Assembly: GCF_009208555.1 (NCBI RefSeq)
Contig: NZ_WFLI01000013.1
Location: 62,001-126,000 of the forward strand
Length of the DNA stretch: 64,000 bases
Reading direction: 5' to 3'
Source of the DNA: Janthinobacterium violaceinigrum
Lineage (GTDB): Bacteria > Pseudomonadota > Gammaproteobacteria > Burkholderiales > Burkholderiaceae_D
Part shown: in pieces, positions 10,380-20,842 of the stretch
Numbering within the stretch: the stretch's first letter is position 1
How the letters are laid out: the number at the start of each line of letters is the position of its first letter
Made by a program: the position numbers and the translations under genes
Notes under the pieces: model-generated
Told to the model about the DNA's origin: nothing
Database searches by the model: none
What the model saw: the letters and a program-made list of their open reading frames with translations, nothing else

Positions 10380-10821
10380 GGTCAGCCAATTCGGGATGAG
10401 TGGATCACTATAAAAAAAGGCGAACATGCGTTCGCCTTGATTTCTTCGGCGGAATGGACGGGACAGATGTCCACTTCCCCTTTAGATTCAACAACTTGGC
10501 GCTGGAACTAAAGCAGGATTCTGACGCCCAAGCCATTATCTCCTGATTCTACAATGCCCATAGCGCTATAGCAAGAGTAAATCAGGGCGCGCGCCCTGCC
10601 CCGGCACCGCATGCTGCGCCGCAAAACGGCTGGCGCGGTGCTTCGCGGACCAGGCGCCAGCCTGGGCATTAAACACGGCAAAGCTTAAAGGGGATTTAAA
10701 TACCGGCGCCGCTCATTTAAAAACGGCAGGCGGGAATTTGCAAATGAAGGGGCGCAAAGATAATCGGGCGCATAAAAGAAAAACCCGCGCCACTTATTCA
10801 GCAGCGCGGGTTTCCATATTC
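10380..10821. other. Intergenic region between ppiD and tRNA-Asp
   Basis: No convincing coding ORF. The right end holds the tRNA-Asp terminator (10781-10813). The remainder, about 400 bases, presumably carries the ppiD promoter on the minus strand; I could not pick a clear -35/-10 pair. The stretch near 10690-10760 is A/G-rich compared with its surroundings. Confidence 0.6.
10781..10813 (-). terminator. Rho-independent terminator of the tRNA-Asp transcript
   Basis: Perfect 10-bp arms AAACCCGCGC (10781-10790) and GCGCGGGTTT (10804-10813). Read on the minus strand, the stem is followed by a T-rich tract (TTTTTCTTTT). It lies 8 bases past the 3' end of the first tRNA-Asp. Confidence 0.88.
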
Positions 10822-10898
10822 TGGCGGAGCGGACGGGACTCGAACCCGCGACCCCCGACGTGACAGGCCGGTATTCTAACCAACTGAACTACCACTCC
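10822..10898 (-). tRNA. tRNA-Asp (GTC)
   Basis: 77 bases including an encoded CCA (complement of TGG at 10822-10824). The acceptor GGAGTGG, D-loop AGTTGGTTAGA, anticodon loop CTGTCAC with anticodon GTC, and T-loop GGTTCGAGTCC are all readable on the minus strand. It differs from the copy at 10916-10992 by two bases. Confidence 0.96.
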
Positions 10899-10915
10899 TT
10901 GAGAGCGTATTTTTT

Positions 10916-10992
<77 letters not shown>

Positions 10993-11118
10993 GAAAAATA
11001 CACAGTACTACTTGCATTTTGCATCCAGGATCGTCATTCGAGGAACTTCGATCCTGAAATCGCGGCACCCGGAGGCGCCGCCAAATGTTTCCGGTGATTG
11101 TCACCTCACCGAAGTCCG

Positions 11119-11391
11119 TTAGTTTACAGCATCCTTCAAAGCTTTACCAGCTTTAAATTTTGGAACTTTTGCAGCTTCGATCGTGATCGCTTCTTTGGTA
11201 CGCGGATTGCGGCCGGTACGCTCAGCGCGTTCGCTGACCGAGAAAGTGCCAAAACCAACCAGCGTCACGCTGTCGTTGTTTTTCAAAGTTTCCGTCACGC
11301 CGCCGATAACAGCGTCGAGTGCGCGCGCAGCGGCGGCTTTGGAAATGTCAGCTTTTTCAGCAATGTGGTCGATCAATTCAGTCTTGTTCAC
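11119..11391 (-). CDS. hupB: DNA-binding protein HU
   Basis: A 90-residue nucleoid protein starting [18 protein letters not shown] if the GTG at 11391 is used. Two upstream ATGs (11403 and 11397) are in frame. However, a GGGGA Shine-Dalgarno lies 5 bases before the GTG and abuts the ATG at 11397, and the family normally begins at this Met. The HU/IHF signature is visible: the [22 protein letters not shown] beta-arm, then the conserved [15 protein letters not shown] end. HU bends DNA non-specifically. It sits between lon and the tRNA-Asp pair, as is usual in Betaproteobacteria (lon-hupB). Confidence 0.95.
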   Translation of the reverse strand: MNKTELIDHIAEKADISKAAAARALDAVIGGVTETLKNNDSVTLVGFGTFSVSERAERTGRNPRTKEAITIEAAKVPKFKAGKALKDAVN

Positions 11392-11595
11392 TAGCATCCC
11401 CAATTACAAAGGTATAAAACGTTTACCGTATCGTTGCGGCACTTTTGGCACCACAGCTGTCCGGCGAAAAAAATGTGCAGGCGTATTAAACAAGCCACAC
11501 TGTATATGTGTCAAGCGCTTTGGGGGCGCAATTCACGTTTCAATATAAAACAAGCGCTCTAAAAGCGCTTGTTTGGGGAAAACAGGGGTAAAACG

Positions 11596-14007
11596 TTAGT
11601 GTTTTACTACCTCGCCGGCCGCGTCGGGCTTCGCTGCGGCGGCCGTGACAGCCTCCACTGCAGCGACTTCCGCCAACGGTTCAGGCATGCGTTCGAGGGC
11701 GATTTCCAGCACTTTGTCGATCCAGCGCACGGGTACGATCTCCAGTTTGTTCTTGACGTTGTCCGGAATTTCGGCCAGGTCTTTCACATTTTGCTCTGGA
11801 ATCAAGACCGTCTTGATGCCGCCGCGATGGGCCGCCAGCAGCTTTTCTTTCAGGCCGCCAATCGGCAACACTTCGCCGCGCAAGGTGATCTCGCCCGTCA
11901 TCGCCACGTCGGCGCGCACGGGGATACCCGTGAAGACCGAAACCATGGCCACCGTCATGGCTGCGCCAGCCGAAGGACCGTCCTTCGGTGTCGCGCCTTC
12001 CGGCACGTGGATGTGGATGTCGCTCTTCTCGAACACGTCCGCCTTGATGCCCAGGCGCTGTGCCCGGCTGCGCACCACCGTGCGGGCGGCCTCGATCGAC
12101 TCTTTCATGACGTCGCCCAGGGTACCCGTGCGGATGACGCCGCCCTTGCCCGGCATCGACACGGCTTCGATGGTCAGCAGATCGCCGCCCACTTCCGTCC
12201 ATGCCAGACCGACCACCTGGCCCACCTGGTTTTCTTTCTCTGCGACACCGAAATCGTAGCGGCGCACGCCAAGGAATTTGTCCAGGTTCTTCGAGTTGAC
12301 GATGACTTTCTTGTCGGATTTCTTCAGCAGCAGCATCTTGACCACCTTGCGGCAGATCTTCGACACTTCACGCTCGAGCGAACGCACACCGGCTTCCCGC
12401 GTGTAATAGCGGATGATGTCGCGCAGGGCCGACTCGGCCACGGAAATTTCCTCTTCCTTCAAGCCATTGTTCTTGATCTGCTTCGGCAGCAGGTAGCGCT
12501 GCGCGATGCTGGTCTTTTCGTCTTCCGTGTAACCGGACAGGCGGATCACTTCCATGCGGTCAAGCAAGGCTGGCGGAATGTTGTACGAGTTCGACGTGGC
12601 CACGAACATCACGTCGGACAAGTCGAAATCGACTTCGATGTAATGGTCGGAGAACGTGTGGTTCTGTTCCGGATCGAGCACTTCCAGCAGGGCCGACGAC
12701 GGATCGCCACGGAAATCGGCGCCCATCTTGTCGACTTCGTCGAGCAGGAACAAGGGATTGCGCACGCCGACCTTCGACAGCGATTGCAGGATCTTGCCCG
12801 GCATCGAGCCGATGTAGGTACGGCGGTGGCCGCGGATTTCGGCTTCGTCGCGCACGCCGCCCAGGGCCATGCGCACGAACTTGCGGTTCGTGGCGCGGGC
12901 GATGGACTGGCCCAGCGAGGTCTTGCCCACGCCCGGAGGACCGACGAAGCACAGGATAGGCGCTTTCAGCTTGTCGACGCGCTGTTGCACCGCGAGGTAC
13001 TCCAGGATGCGTTCCTTGACCTTGTCGAGGCCGTAGTGGTCGCCCTCGAGCACTTTTTCCGCATTCGACAGGTCGTTATTGACCTTGGATTTCTTTTTCC
13101 AAGGCAAATTGACGAGGGTGTCGATGTAGTTGCGCACGACGGTGGCTTCGGCCGACATCGGCGACATCAGCTTGAGTTTCTTCAGCTCGTTGGTAGCCTT
13201 GTCGAGCGCTTCCTTCGGCATCTTGGCGGAAGCGACCTTTTTCTCCAGCTCGTCGAGGTCGGCACCATCTTCGCCCTCGCCCAGTTCCTTCTGGATCGCC
13301 TTGACCTGCTCGTTCAGGTAGTACTCGCGCTGCGATTTTTCCATCTGGCGCTTGACGCGGCCGCGGATGCGCTTTTCCACCTGCAGGATATCGAGCTCGC
13401 CTTCGAGCTGGCCCAGCAGGTGCTCGAGGCGCTTGGCCACGCTGAAAATTTCCAGGATGACTTGTTTTTGCTCCAGTTTGAGCGGCAGATGCGCAGCCAC
13501 CGTGTCGGCCAGGCGGCCGGCATCGTCGATGCCGGACAACGATGCCAGGATTTCCGGTGGGATCTTTTTGTTCAGTTTGACGTACTGGTCGAACTGCTGC
13601 ACGATCGCGCGGCGCATGGCTTCGACTTCCGACTCGTCGCCCGGCTCGGACTCGAGCGGCGTCAGGTCGGCGATGAAGTGCGTCGGCGCATCGCTGATGT
13701 GGTTGATGCGGGCACGCTGCGCGCCTTCGACCAGCACCTTGACGGTGCCATCGGGCAACTTCAGCATTTGCAGAATATTGGCGACGCAGCCAATTTCATA
13801 GATATCCGAAGGCGATGGTTCGTCCTTCGCGGCTGCTTTTTGAGCGGCAAGCATGATGCTCTTGCCCTGCTCCATCGCAGCTTCCAGCGCCTTGATCGAC
13901 TTTGGACGGCCAACGAACAGCGGTATCACCATATGCGGGAAAACGACGACATCCCGCAACGGCAATAACGGCAGTTGAGTTTGCTCAGTTAATTTGGAAG
14001 TTGTCAT
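11596..14007 (-). CDS. lon: ATP-dependent endopeptidase Lon
   Basis: 803 residues from the ATG at 14007, preceded by AAGG six bases upstream; the 29 further open codons have no signal. Domain order is the LON substrate-binding domain ([23 protein letters not shown]), a coiled-coil region, and an AAA+ module with Walker [10 protein letters not shown] near residue 354. The protease domain has the catalytic serine in DGPSAGAA at residue 679, as in E. coli, and the lysine in the [17 protein letters not shown] region. It degrades misfolded and regulatory proteins in the cytoplasm. Lon is usually heat-shock induced; I did not find a clean sigma-32 promoter. It lies between clpX and hupB in the conserved order. 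Confidence 0.98.
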   Translation of the reverse strand: MTTSKLTEQTQLPLLPLRDVVVFPHMVIPLFVGRPKSIKALEAAMEQGKSIMLAAQKAAAKDEPSPSDIYEIGCVANILQMLKLPDGTVKVLVEGAQRARINHISDAPTHFIADLTPLESEPGDESEVEAMRRAIVQQFDQYVKLNKKIPPEILASLSGIDDAGRLADTVAAHLPLKLEQKQVILEIFSVAKRLEHLLGQLEGELDILQVEKRIRGRVKRQMEKSQREYYLNEQVKAIQKELGEGEDGADLDELEKKVASAKMPKEALDKATNELKKLKLMSPMSAEATVVRNYIDTLVNLPWKKKSKVNNDLSNAEKVLEGDHYGLDKVKERILEYLAVQQRVDKLKAPILCFVGPPGVGKTSLGQSIARATNRKFVRMALGGVRDEAEIRGHRRTYIGSMPGKILQSLSKVGVRNPLFLLDEVDKMGADFRGDPSSALLEVLDPEQNHTFSDHYIEVDFDLSDVMFVATSNSYNIPPALLDRMEVIRLSGYTEDEKTSIAQRYLLPKQIKNNGLKEEEISVAESALRDIIRYYTREAGVRSLEREVSKICRKVVKMLLLKKSDKKVIVNSKNLDKFLGVRRYDFGVAEKENQVGQVVGLAWTEVGGDLLTIEAVSMPGKGGVIRTGTLGDVMKESIEAARTVVRSRAQRLGIKADVFEKSDIHIHVPEGATPKDGPSAGAAMTVAMVSVFTGIPVRADVAMTGEITLRGEVLPIGGLKEKLLAAHRGGIKTVLIPEQNVKDLAEIPDNVKNKLEIVPVRWIDKVLEIALERMPEPLAEVAAVEAVTAAAAKPDAAGEVVKH

Positions 14008-14157
14008 GGCGTACCTTATAGAAAGCGTGTTTACGATGTTGGCGCTCGCTGCCAAAACACAAGACCGGCGAGAATAAATAATTCTGTGAAACAAACATGA
14101 AGTCTATTTCGCAAAACACACCCGCATGACTGTAACAAATGCAGTTTTAACAGTAAA

Positions 14158-14193
14158 AAAGCCACGCGCAGCTAAGCGCCGCGAGTGGCTTTA
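14158..14193 (-). terminator. Rho-independent terminator after clpX
   Basis: Outer arms AAAGCCAC and GTGGCTTT (about 14158-14193) with inner GCG/CGC pairing. On the minus strand the stem is followed by a run of T. It separates the clpP-clpX transcript from lon. Confidence 0.85.
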
Positions 14194-14280
14194 CGATTGA
14201 AGCCTGCACTCATTGATTTAAATTGTACTGCCATGCTTTAAGGAATCAAAACCCTTTTTATGCATTTGTCTCGGCAGTTT

Positions 14281-15549
<1,269 letters not shown>

Positions 15550-15749
15550 AAGGCATTTTGGTTGGAACTGCATTAACAATATTGCAAAATCGCAAGCCGG
15601 AGTGCGGAAGTTGCCCGCAAAGGCAGCTACCCATGGGGCAAGTCAACAACGTGCACAAGCTCCATGCTACCCGAAATAAAAGCGAAACGCCCGAACGTTT
15701 GATCGCCCGGGCGTTTACTTACGTACTTAGCAATACCGGTAGGGGCTCA

Positions 15750-16376
15750 TCAAGCGCGGCTGGTCAACACTTTGTCGATCAAACCATACTCAACGGCCTC
15801 GTCGGCGGACATGAAACGGTCGCGGTCGGTGTCCTTGGCGATCTGTTCGATCGACTGGCCCGTGCGCTCGGCCATGATGCCGTTCAAGCGGGTGCGCAGG
15901 TAAAGGATTTCCTTCGCCTGGATCTCGATGTCGGACGCCATGCCTTGCGAACCACCGGACGGCTGGTGAATCATGATGCGCGAGTTCGGCAGCGAGAAAC
16001 GCTTGCCCTTGGCGCCAGCGGCCAGCAGGAAAGCGCCCATCGAAGCAGCCATGCCCGTGCACAGGGTCGAGACGTCCGGCTTGATGAACTGCATGGTGTC
16101 GTAGATGGCCATGCCGGCCGAGACCGAACCACCTGGCGAGTTGATGTACAGCGAGATTTCCTTTTCCGGATTTTCGCTTTCCAGGAACAGCAGCTGGGCG
16201 ACAACCAGGTTGGCCATCTGGTCATTGACCGGGCCGACCATGAAAATCAAGCGTTCCTTCAGCAGGCGCGAGTAAATATCATACGAGCGCTCGCCGCGAC
16301 CGCTTTGTTCCACCACCATCGGCACCAGGCCGAGCATCTCTGTGTCCAGCGCTGGATTACGGTTCATACCTGTCAT
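15750..16376 (-). CDS. clpP: ATP-dependent Clp protease proteolytic subunit ClpP
   Basis: 208 residues from the ATG at 16376 ([20 protein letters not shown]). The ATG three codons on (16367) has better Shine-Dalgarno spacing to AAGGA and may be the real start. The catalytic serine lies in GMAASMGAF (residue 112 with this start) and the histidine in IMIHQPSGG; the aspartate follows in the [11 protein letters not shown] region. It forms the tetradecameric barrel used by ClpX and ClpA. Located between tig and clpX on one strand, about 76 bases after tig. Confidence 0.97.
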   Translation of the reverse strand: MTGMNRNPALDTEMLGLVPMVVEQSGRGERSYDIYSRLLKERLIFMVGPVNDQMANLVVAQLLFLESENPEKEISLYINSPGGSVSAGMAIYDTMQFIKPDVSTLCTGMAASMGAFLLAAGAKGKRFSLPNSRIMIHQPSGGSQGMASDIEIQAKEILYLRTRLNGIMAERTGQSIEQIAKDTDRDRFMSADEAVEYGLIDKVLTSRA

Positions 16377-16452
16377 TTCATTTCCTTGTGAAGCAGTTAG
16401 GGGATACCGCATCGACCTTGCGGCAAGAGGCGGCATCCCAATACCAACTGGT

Positions 16453-17793
16453 TTACGCTTGTGCGTTGCTTCCCATCAATTCGTCGAAGGCAACTGCTTT
16501 CGACGTAACTTTCGACAGGCCCAACACGTAGGTGACGACGTTTTCTTCCAATACAAGGGCTTCGATCTCACCCAGACGACGACGGTCGCTGTAGTAGTAC
16601 TTCAGCACTTCGCGTGGGTCTTCGTAGCTTTGGGCGAAATCTTCGATCTGCGCCTTGACTTGCTCAGGCGTAGCCTGCAGGTTGTTGTCGCCGACCAGTT
16701 GCGACAGGATCAGGCCCAGGCGTACGCGACGCTCGGCTTTTTCCGCGAACAGTTCTGCTGGGAAAGGCACGTCCTTGACGTTCATGCCGCGCTGCGCCAT
16801 GTCCTGGCGGGTCATTTCGGCCAGACGCTCGGAATCCTGAGCGATCAGCGTTTTTGGCACTTCCAGCTCTGCAACTTTGATCAGCGCGTCCATGACGGCT
16901 TCCTTGTTGCGTGCTTTCACGCGGCCAGCGACTTCGCGTTGCAGGTTGACTTTGATGTCTTCGCGCATTTTGGCCAGGTCGCCATCGGCAACGCCCAGCG
17001 ACTTGGCGAATTCAGCATCGACTTCCGGCAGGTGCGCCCATTCCAGCTTTTGCAGGGTGATGGTGAACGAAGCGGTTTTGCCGGCCACGTCCTTGCCATG
17101 GTAGTCCTCAGGGAACGACAATGGGAAAGTCTTCGACTCGCCCACTTTCAGGCCCAGGGTCGCTGCTTCGAATTCTGGCAGCATGCGGCCTTCGCCCAGC
17201 ACGAAAGCGTAGCCTTCAGCTTTGCCGCCTGGGAATTCAACGCCGTCGATCGAGCCGACGAAGTCGACGGTCACGCGGTCGCCGTTGGCAGCGATCGGCT
17301 CACCGCCGTCGCCGTGTTCGCCAGCTTCGCCCTTGGTGTGGAAGTGCACGCGCTGCTTGCGCAGGATATCGATGGTTTTGTCGATTTCGGCTTCCGACAC
17401 GTCGGCTTGCACGGTTTCGATTTCAACGGCCGTCAGGTCGCCGATGGCGACTTCCGGATACACTTCGAACGTTGCGTCGAAAGCCAGCTGGCCTTCGGCT
17501 GCTTCTTCTTTCGGCACGATGTTCGGGAAACCGGCGACGCGCAGGTTGTTTTCGTTGGCGGCGTCGTTGAAAGCGCGGCCGACTTTGTCGTTCAGCACTT
17601 CCGATTCAATTTGGTAGCCGTATTGTGCTGCGACCATTTTCAACGGCACTTTGCCCGGACGGAAGCCCGGTGCCTTAGCCGTACGGGCTTGCACTTTCAG
17701 GCGCTTCTCAACTTCCGTGCGGACGTCCGTCAGCGGGAAGGAGATCGTGATACGACGTTCGAGTTTGCCCAAGGTTTCGACTGCAGTTGCCAT
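16453..17793 (-). CDS. tig: Trigger factor (ribosome-associated chaperone, PPIase)
   Basis: 446 residues from the ATG at 17793 ([18 protein letters not shown]). The ribosome-binding domain contains the trigger-factor signature around [10 protein letters not shown]. The central FKBP-like PPIase domain ([20 protein letters not shown]) and the helical C-terminal chaperone domain follow. It binds nascent chains at the ribosome exit. It is the first gene of the tig-clpP-clpX block. The open frame extends 26 codons upstream without support. Confidence 0.97.
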   Translation of the reverse strand: MATAVETLGKLERRITISFPLTDVRTEVEKRLKVQARTAKAPGFRPGKVPLKMVAAQYGYQIESEVLNDKVGRAFNDAANENNLRVAGFPNIVPKEEAAEGQLAFDATFEVYPEVAIGDLTAVEIETVQADVSEAEIDKTIDILRKQRVHFHTKGEAGEHGDGGEPIAANGDRVTVDFVGSIDGVEFPGGKAEGYAFVLGEGRMLPEFEAATLGLKVGESKTFPLSFPEDYHGKDVAGKTASFTITLQKLEWAHLPEVDAEFAKSLGVADGDLAKMREDIKVNLQREVAGRVKARNKEAVMDALIKVAELEVPKTLIAQDSERLAEMTRQDMAQRGMNVKDVPFPAELFAEKAERRVRLGLILSQLVGDNNLQATPEQVKAQIEDFAQSYEDPREVLKYYYSDRRRLGEIEALVLEENVVTYVLGLSKVTSKAVAFDELMGSNAQA

Positions 17794-18393
17794 GTAAAAA
17801 ATCGTCCAAAAAATAAACACTGTTGGTGCGAGAAAAGAAGACCCGACCCCTTGCGCCATCACTGGCGACAAGACATGGGTCCAGCTTCACTCGCTCGCAT
17901 ATTCATCTGTAAAAGTACTGGAAAACAGGACGATGGACCTGGTCTACCCGGCTGAGGAAAAACCCGCACCAGGCACCAAACAATCCGCCGCTTCCAGTAC
18001 TGCGACAGGGCTCCGAGCGTCCAGCCATGCGTCTAAGTAAATGCAGGGCCGGCCATCATTCGGTAAAGCGTGGCATTATAACAAAGGACTTCGGGAAAGT
18101 GGCTGGCTTTGCAGCCCGGCCACAGAGGATGCCAGCGGCGGCGAATGAATCGCCACAGCCTGGTTGGCCCTGTCTTTACTCTTGCCCCGGCATTCTTTAT
18201 TTCGCCAGAGACAGGCTTTCCAGCCTGCTTCGTTCATTAGTATATGCGAACTGGCGCTCCGTCCGAAACAAAGAAATGCGCTCTCAGCGAAGATTTCGGG
18301 CAAAAAACCTTTGATTTATCTCAATTTAGCCATTTTTCAGGCAAACCTAAGCCATTTCTTCGCCCTCCAACTGCATTTAATGGAAAAAACATC
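17794..18393. other. Intergenic region between tig and the short ORF at 18394
   Basis: About 600 bases without a supported gene, separating divergent transcription units. It must contain the tig promoter on the minus strand and a promoter for the short ORF/HExxH pair on the plus strand. From about 18290 to 18390 it becomes AT-rich. I could not identify specific promoter boxes or an RNA gene. Confidence 0.6.
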
Positions 18394-18561
18394 ATGGGCG
18401 ATAGCGCACCCGGCAGTTCCAGCAACGCCACAGCCAGGCTGAAAATGGCCCTCAGCCGCTTGCCCGACGACATCATCGATGGCGATCGGCAAGAAATCCA
18501 GACGCAAGCCGGTGAAATGGCGTGGCGCATGAGGGGCGACAGCCACCCTGCCCCCGCCTGA
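18394..18561 (+). CDS. Short hypothetical protein (55 aa) directly upstream of an HExxH enzyme; candidate substrate peptide
   Basis: Begins MGDSAPGSSSNATARLKM, with GGA nine bases before the ATG and coding-like third positions rich in G and C. The middle contains LPDDIIDGDRQEIQ, an acidic stretch, and the end is HPAPA. No signal peptide, membrane segment or cysteine is visible. It ends 14 bases before the ATG of the following HExxH-domain gene and is in a different frame, consistent with one transcript and translational coupling. Families with this HExxH domain are annotated as peptide-modifying, so this could be the precursor; that is inference from position alone. It may also simply be a small conserved protein, or not be translated. 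Confidence 0.5.
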   Translation: MGDSAPGSSSNATARLKMALSRLPDDIIDGDRQEIQTQAGEMAWRMRGDSHPAPA

Positions 18562-18575
18562 TCCGGCAAGCGCCC

Positions 18576-20132
18576 ATGCAAGCAGTGCAGCTTATGCAAG
18601 CCGCGCAAGCTATGCCGGCATACTGCGCCCCGCCGCTGGACGCGGCAGTGCTGCGCGCCGTGGAAACGGCGCTGGTCAGCCACCCCACCTTTGGCGACAG
18701 CAACCATATCCGCGAGCAGCTGGCCGTGGCCTGCCGGCGATGCCTGCACACGCTGGGCAGCGCCCTGCCCGAAGCCGGACGGCTGGCCACGCTGCTCGAT
18801 GGGGCGCCGCCCGCGCGCCAGCGCCAGCTGCTGGGCGACACGGTGCTGCGCTGCGCCGTCCAGCACGCCATGCGCCGGCTGCAGCTCCCTGACGGGTATG
18901 GTTTACCTCTGCCGCAATGCGCGGCGCTGTTCCAGGTTGCCGCCGAGCACCTGCGCGCGGGCTTGCCCGGCGGCCCGCTGGCGGCCCATCTGCCGCCCAT
19001 GGCGCGCCTGCACGACACACGCGCCATGGGCGAAGAAGACACGGGAGCAGACATATATATATGGCATGCCTGGCAAGAAGACACGCCATATGCGCGCGCA
19101 TTTCTCACCATCATGCACGACAACCACGGCGCGGCGCTGGCCACGCCTACGCCCCATGAACGGACCCTGCTGCGCCGCGGGCTGCGCCTGCTGGAAACCC
19201 TGCTGCCCCGTCTGACGGCCAGCACGCTTTCTCATGTGCAATTGGTCGCCCTGCTTCCCGAGCTGGGAACACGGCGGGGCAAAGCGTCCAGCTTGCCATT
19301 GCGCGGCCATGGCAGCGTTTTCCTGAACCGGGAACTGATCGGCAATCCCTGGTGGCTGGCCGAGCACTTGCTGCACGAGGCCCTGCACCAGAAACTGCAC
19401 GACTTGCGCTACGGCCACAGCCTGCTGGCGCCTGACTATGCGTGCGACGATGGCATCAAGATCTGCGCGCTGTGGAATGCGCCCGATGACGACGGCAATC
19501 ACGATTGGCATGCCCACCGCGTGCTGGCCGGCTTTCATGCCTATGTCCACCTGGCCTTGCTGTGCCTGCAGGCCGAGCGGCAGGAAGCGGTACTGACGCC
19601 CCAATACGGCCCCATCGGCCAGCACATGCGCGGCAGCCGCCGCGCCATCGACCGCGCCCGCTACCTGGGCGAGCAATTGCACAGCACGATCTGGCCGGAA
19701 CTGGGAATGGCCGGGCGGCACATGACGCAGTGGCTGCTGGACGCGCTCGACGTGCTCGATACGCAACGGCGGCCAGCCGGCGCCACGCTTCATTTGCTGC
19801 TGGACCTGTACCAGCGCCAGAGCCGCCAGCTCGCCGCTTTCCTCATGCGGCAGCCGCCGCCAGATGGCGATGCACTGGCATGGCAGGCGGCACACGAGCT
19901 GGCGATGACGCGGGAAGCGTTGCACATGCTGGACAGGGAATTGCCGCCAGCGAGCCTGGCGCAGGAGCTGCACTGGCCGCAGGCACGGCAACGCATCCTG
20001 CAGGCGCTGTGGCCGCTGACGCACGATGCAATACTGATGGAGAGAGCGGCTTACCCGCAGGCACAGGCGCTGATTGCGCAGATGGTGCAACAGTCGAGCC
20101 GGCAACTGGCCGCACTCGGCGCACTGGCTTGA
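18576..20132 (+). CDS. HExxH motif-containing putative peptide-modification protein
   Basis: 518 residues from the ATG at 18576; other in-frame starts exist at 18594 and 18612, and no strong Shine-Dalgarno decides. A mostly helical N-terminal region is followed by a core with HEALH at residues 267-271 (WWLAEHLLHEALHQKLHDLR) and a second His-rich segment at about 319-325 (GFHAYVH). This spacing and the flanking hydrophobic pattern resemble the family once described as HEXXH putative peptide modification (TIGR04267 type). Some members are now treated as metal- and 2-oxoglutarate-dependent peptide hydroxylases. There is no signal peptide, so it is cytoplasmic. A 55-codon ORF lies immediately upstream. 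An alternative reading is a plain zinc metallopeptidase. Confidence 0.65.
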   Translation: MQAVQLMQAAQAMPAYCAPPLDAAVLRAVETALVSHPTFGDSNHIREQLAVACRRCLHTLGSALPEAGRLATLLDGAPPARQRQLLGDTVLRCAVQHAMRRLQLPDGYGLPLPQCAALFQVAAEHLRAGLPGGPLAAHLPPMARLHDTRAMGEEDTGADIYIWHAWQEDTPYARAFLTIMHDNHGAALATPTPHERTLLRRGLRLLETLLPRLTASTLSHVQLVALLPELGTRRGKASSLPLRGHGSVFLNRELIGNPWWLAEHLLHEALHQKLHDLRYGHSLLAPDYACDDGIKICALWNAPDDDGNHDWHAHRVLAGFHAYVHLALLCLQAERQEAVLTPQYGPIGQHMRGSRRAIDRARYLGEQLHSTIWPELGMAGRHMTQWLLDALDVLDTQRRPAGATLHLLLDLYQRQSRQLAAFLMRQPPPDGDALAWQAAHELAMTREALHMLDRELPPASLAQELHWPQARQRILQALWPLTHDAILMERAAYPQAQALIAQMVQQSSRQLAALGALA

Positions 20133-20194
20133 AGAATAACTACCTTGGAGAATATCTTGATGGCGCTGCACCTCCGGGCTGGAACAACCCGAAG

Positions 20195-20277
20195 TGGTGC
20201 GGATGGGGAGACTCGAACTCCCAAGCCGAAGCACTGGCTTCTAAGACCAGCGTGTCTACCAATTCCACCACATCCGC
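20195..20277 (-). tRNA. tRNA-Leu (TAG)
   Basis: 83 bases including encoded CCA (complement of 20195-20197). The acceptor arms GCGGATG and CATCCGC pair. The D-arm is GTGGAATTGGTAGACAC, and the anticodon loop CTTAGAA gives anticodon TAG. There is a long class II variable arm (TGCTTCGGCT) and the T-loop GAGTTCGAGTCTC. It lies between the 3' end of the HExxH gene and the RND region. Confidence 0.95.
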
Positions 20278-20403
20278 ATACTTGTACTACTTTGCGCTGC
20301 TTGCCGCAGACTCTCGCCTGCACTCTCCCGATTTTAACAACTCGGGAGCGATCTGGCTACCGTGGACTTACCGAGCAAGCCCGGAGTAAGCCCGCGCTAA
20401 AGC

Positions 20404-20448
20404 AAAGGCGGCATTCTACTGGATTTCCCAGAGGAATGCCGCCTTTTT
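20404..20448. terminator. Strong hairpin terminator
   Basis: Perfect 13-bp arms AAAGGCGGCATTC (20404-20416) and GAATGCCGCCTTT (20434-20446), followed on the plus strand by T residues. It would stop rightward transcription from the HExxH gene. It lies between the 3' end of the RND region and the tRNA-Leu, so it may also stop leftward transcription. Confidence 0.8.
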
Positions 20449-20473
20449 TATGTCAGTGGCCTGAAGCGATTAC

Positions 20474-20660
20474 TTAAGCTTCGCCCTTGGCAACCTCCAC
20501 CGGCTTCTTGACCCGGAACCACGCCGCATACAGGGCCGGCAGGAACAGCTGGGTCAAGACCGTCGCCAGGATCAGGCCGCCCATGATGGCCACGGCCCTG
20601 CGTGATCCGCCCCGGAACACGGAGCACGACAGGGGAATCATGGCCAGCGCGGACGGTTTC
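20474..20660 (-). pseudogene. Remnant duplicate of the RND transporter 3' end
   Basis: The minus-strand frame ending at 20474 encodes ALAMIPLSCSVF..., then AVAIMGGLILATVLTQLF and PALYAAWFRVKKPVEVAKGEA. This matches the C-terminus of the intact transporter next to it (ALAMIPLSRSVF, VAIMGGLILATALTLLF, ALYAAWFRVKKPVALDK). Only about 60 codons of homology remain and no start or upstream domains are present. It looks like the tail of a second RND gene left after recombination between tandem paralogues, or a short tandem duplication that then diverged. Confidence 0.75.
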
Positions 20661-20842
20661 CCTCCCTTACTCCCCTCACTTGTCCAGCGCCACCGGCTTC
20701 TTGACCCGGAACCACGCCGCATACAGGGCCGGCAGGAACAGCAGGGTCAAGGCCGTCGCCAGGATCAGGCCGCCCATGATGGCCACGGCCATCGGTCCCC
20801 AGAACACGGAGCGCGACAGGGGGATCATGGCCAGCGCGGCGG
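20497..20842. repeat. Direct repeat of the RND 3' coding sequence (two copies of about 155 bp)
   Basis: Copy 1 is 20497-20655 and copy 2 is 20690-20842 (inside the intact gene). Both begin CCACCGGCTTCTTGACCCGG and stay nearly identical for over 80 bases before diverging around the segment encoding SVFRGGSRR versus SVFWGPM. The copies differ in length by about 6 bases, keeping the frame. Confidence 0.85.

Noticed and set aside
8556..10511. 651-codon open frame opposite ppiD
   Set aside because: Antisense shadow; His/Leu/Gly-rich with no recognisable family, and PpiD is intact.
11569..13968. 799-codon open frame opposite lon
   Set aside because: Antisense to Lon with no domain pattern; Lon is complete and has its catalytic residues.
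14008..14100. Possible heat-shock (sigma-32) promoter of lon
   Set aside because: Lon is usually heat-induced, but I could not find boxes with the right sequence and spacing on the minus strand.
18394..20132. Defence or mobile island between tig and the RND genes
   Set aside because: Codon use and GC look like the neighbours; no integrase, repeats flanking the region or toxin genes were seen. The adjacent tRNA-Leu shows no duplicated 3' end as an attachment site.
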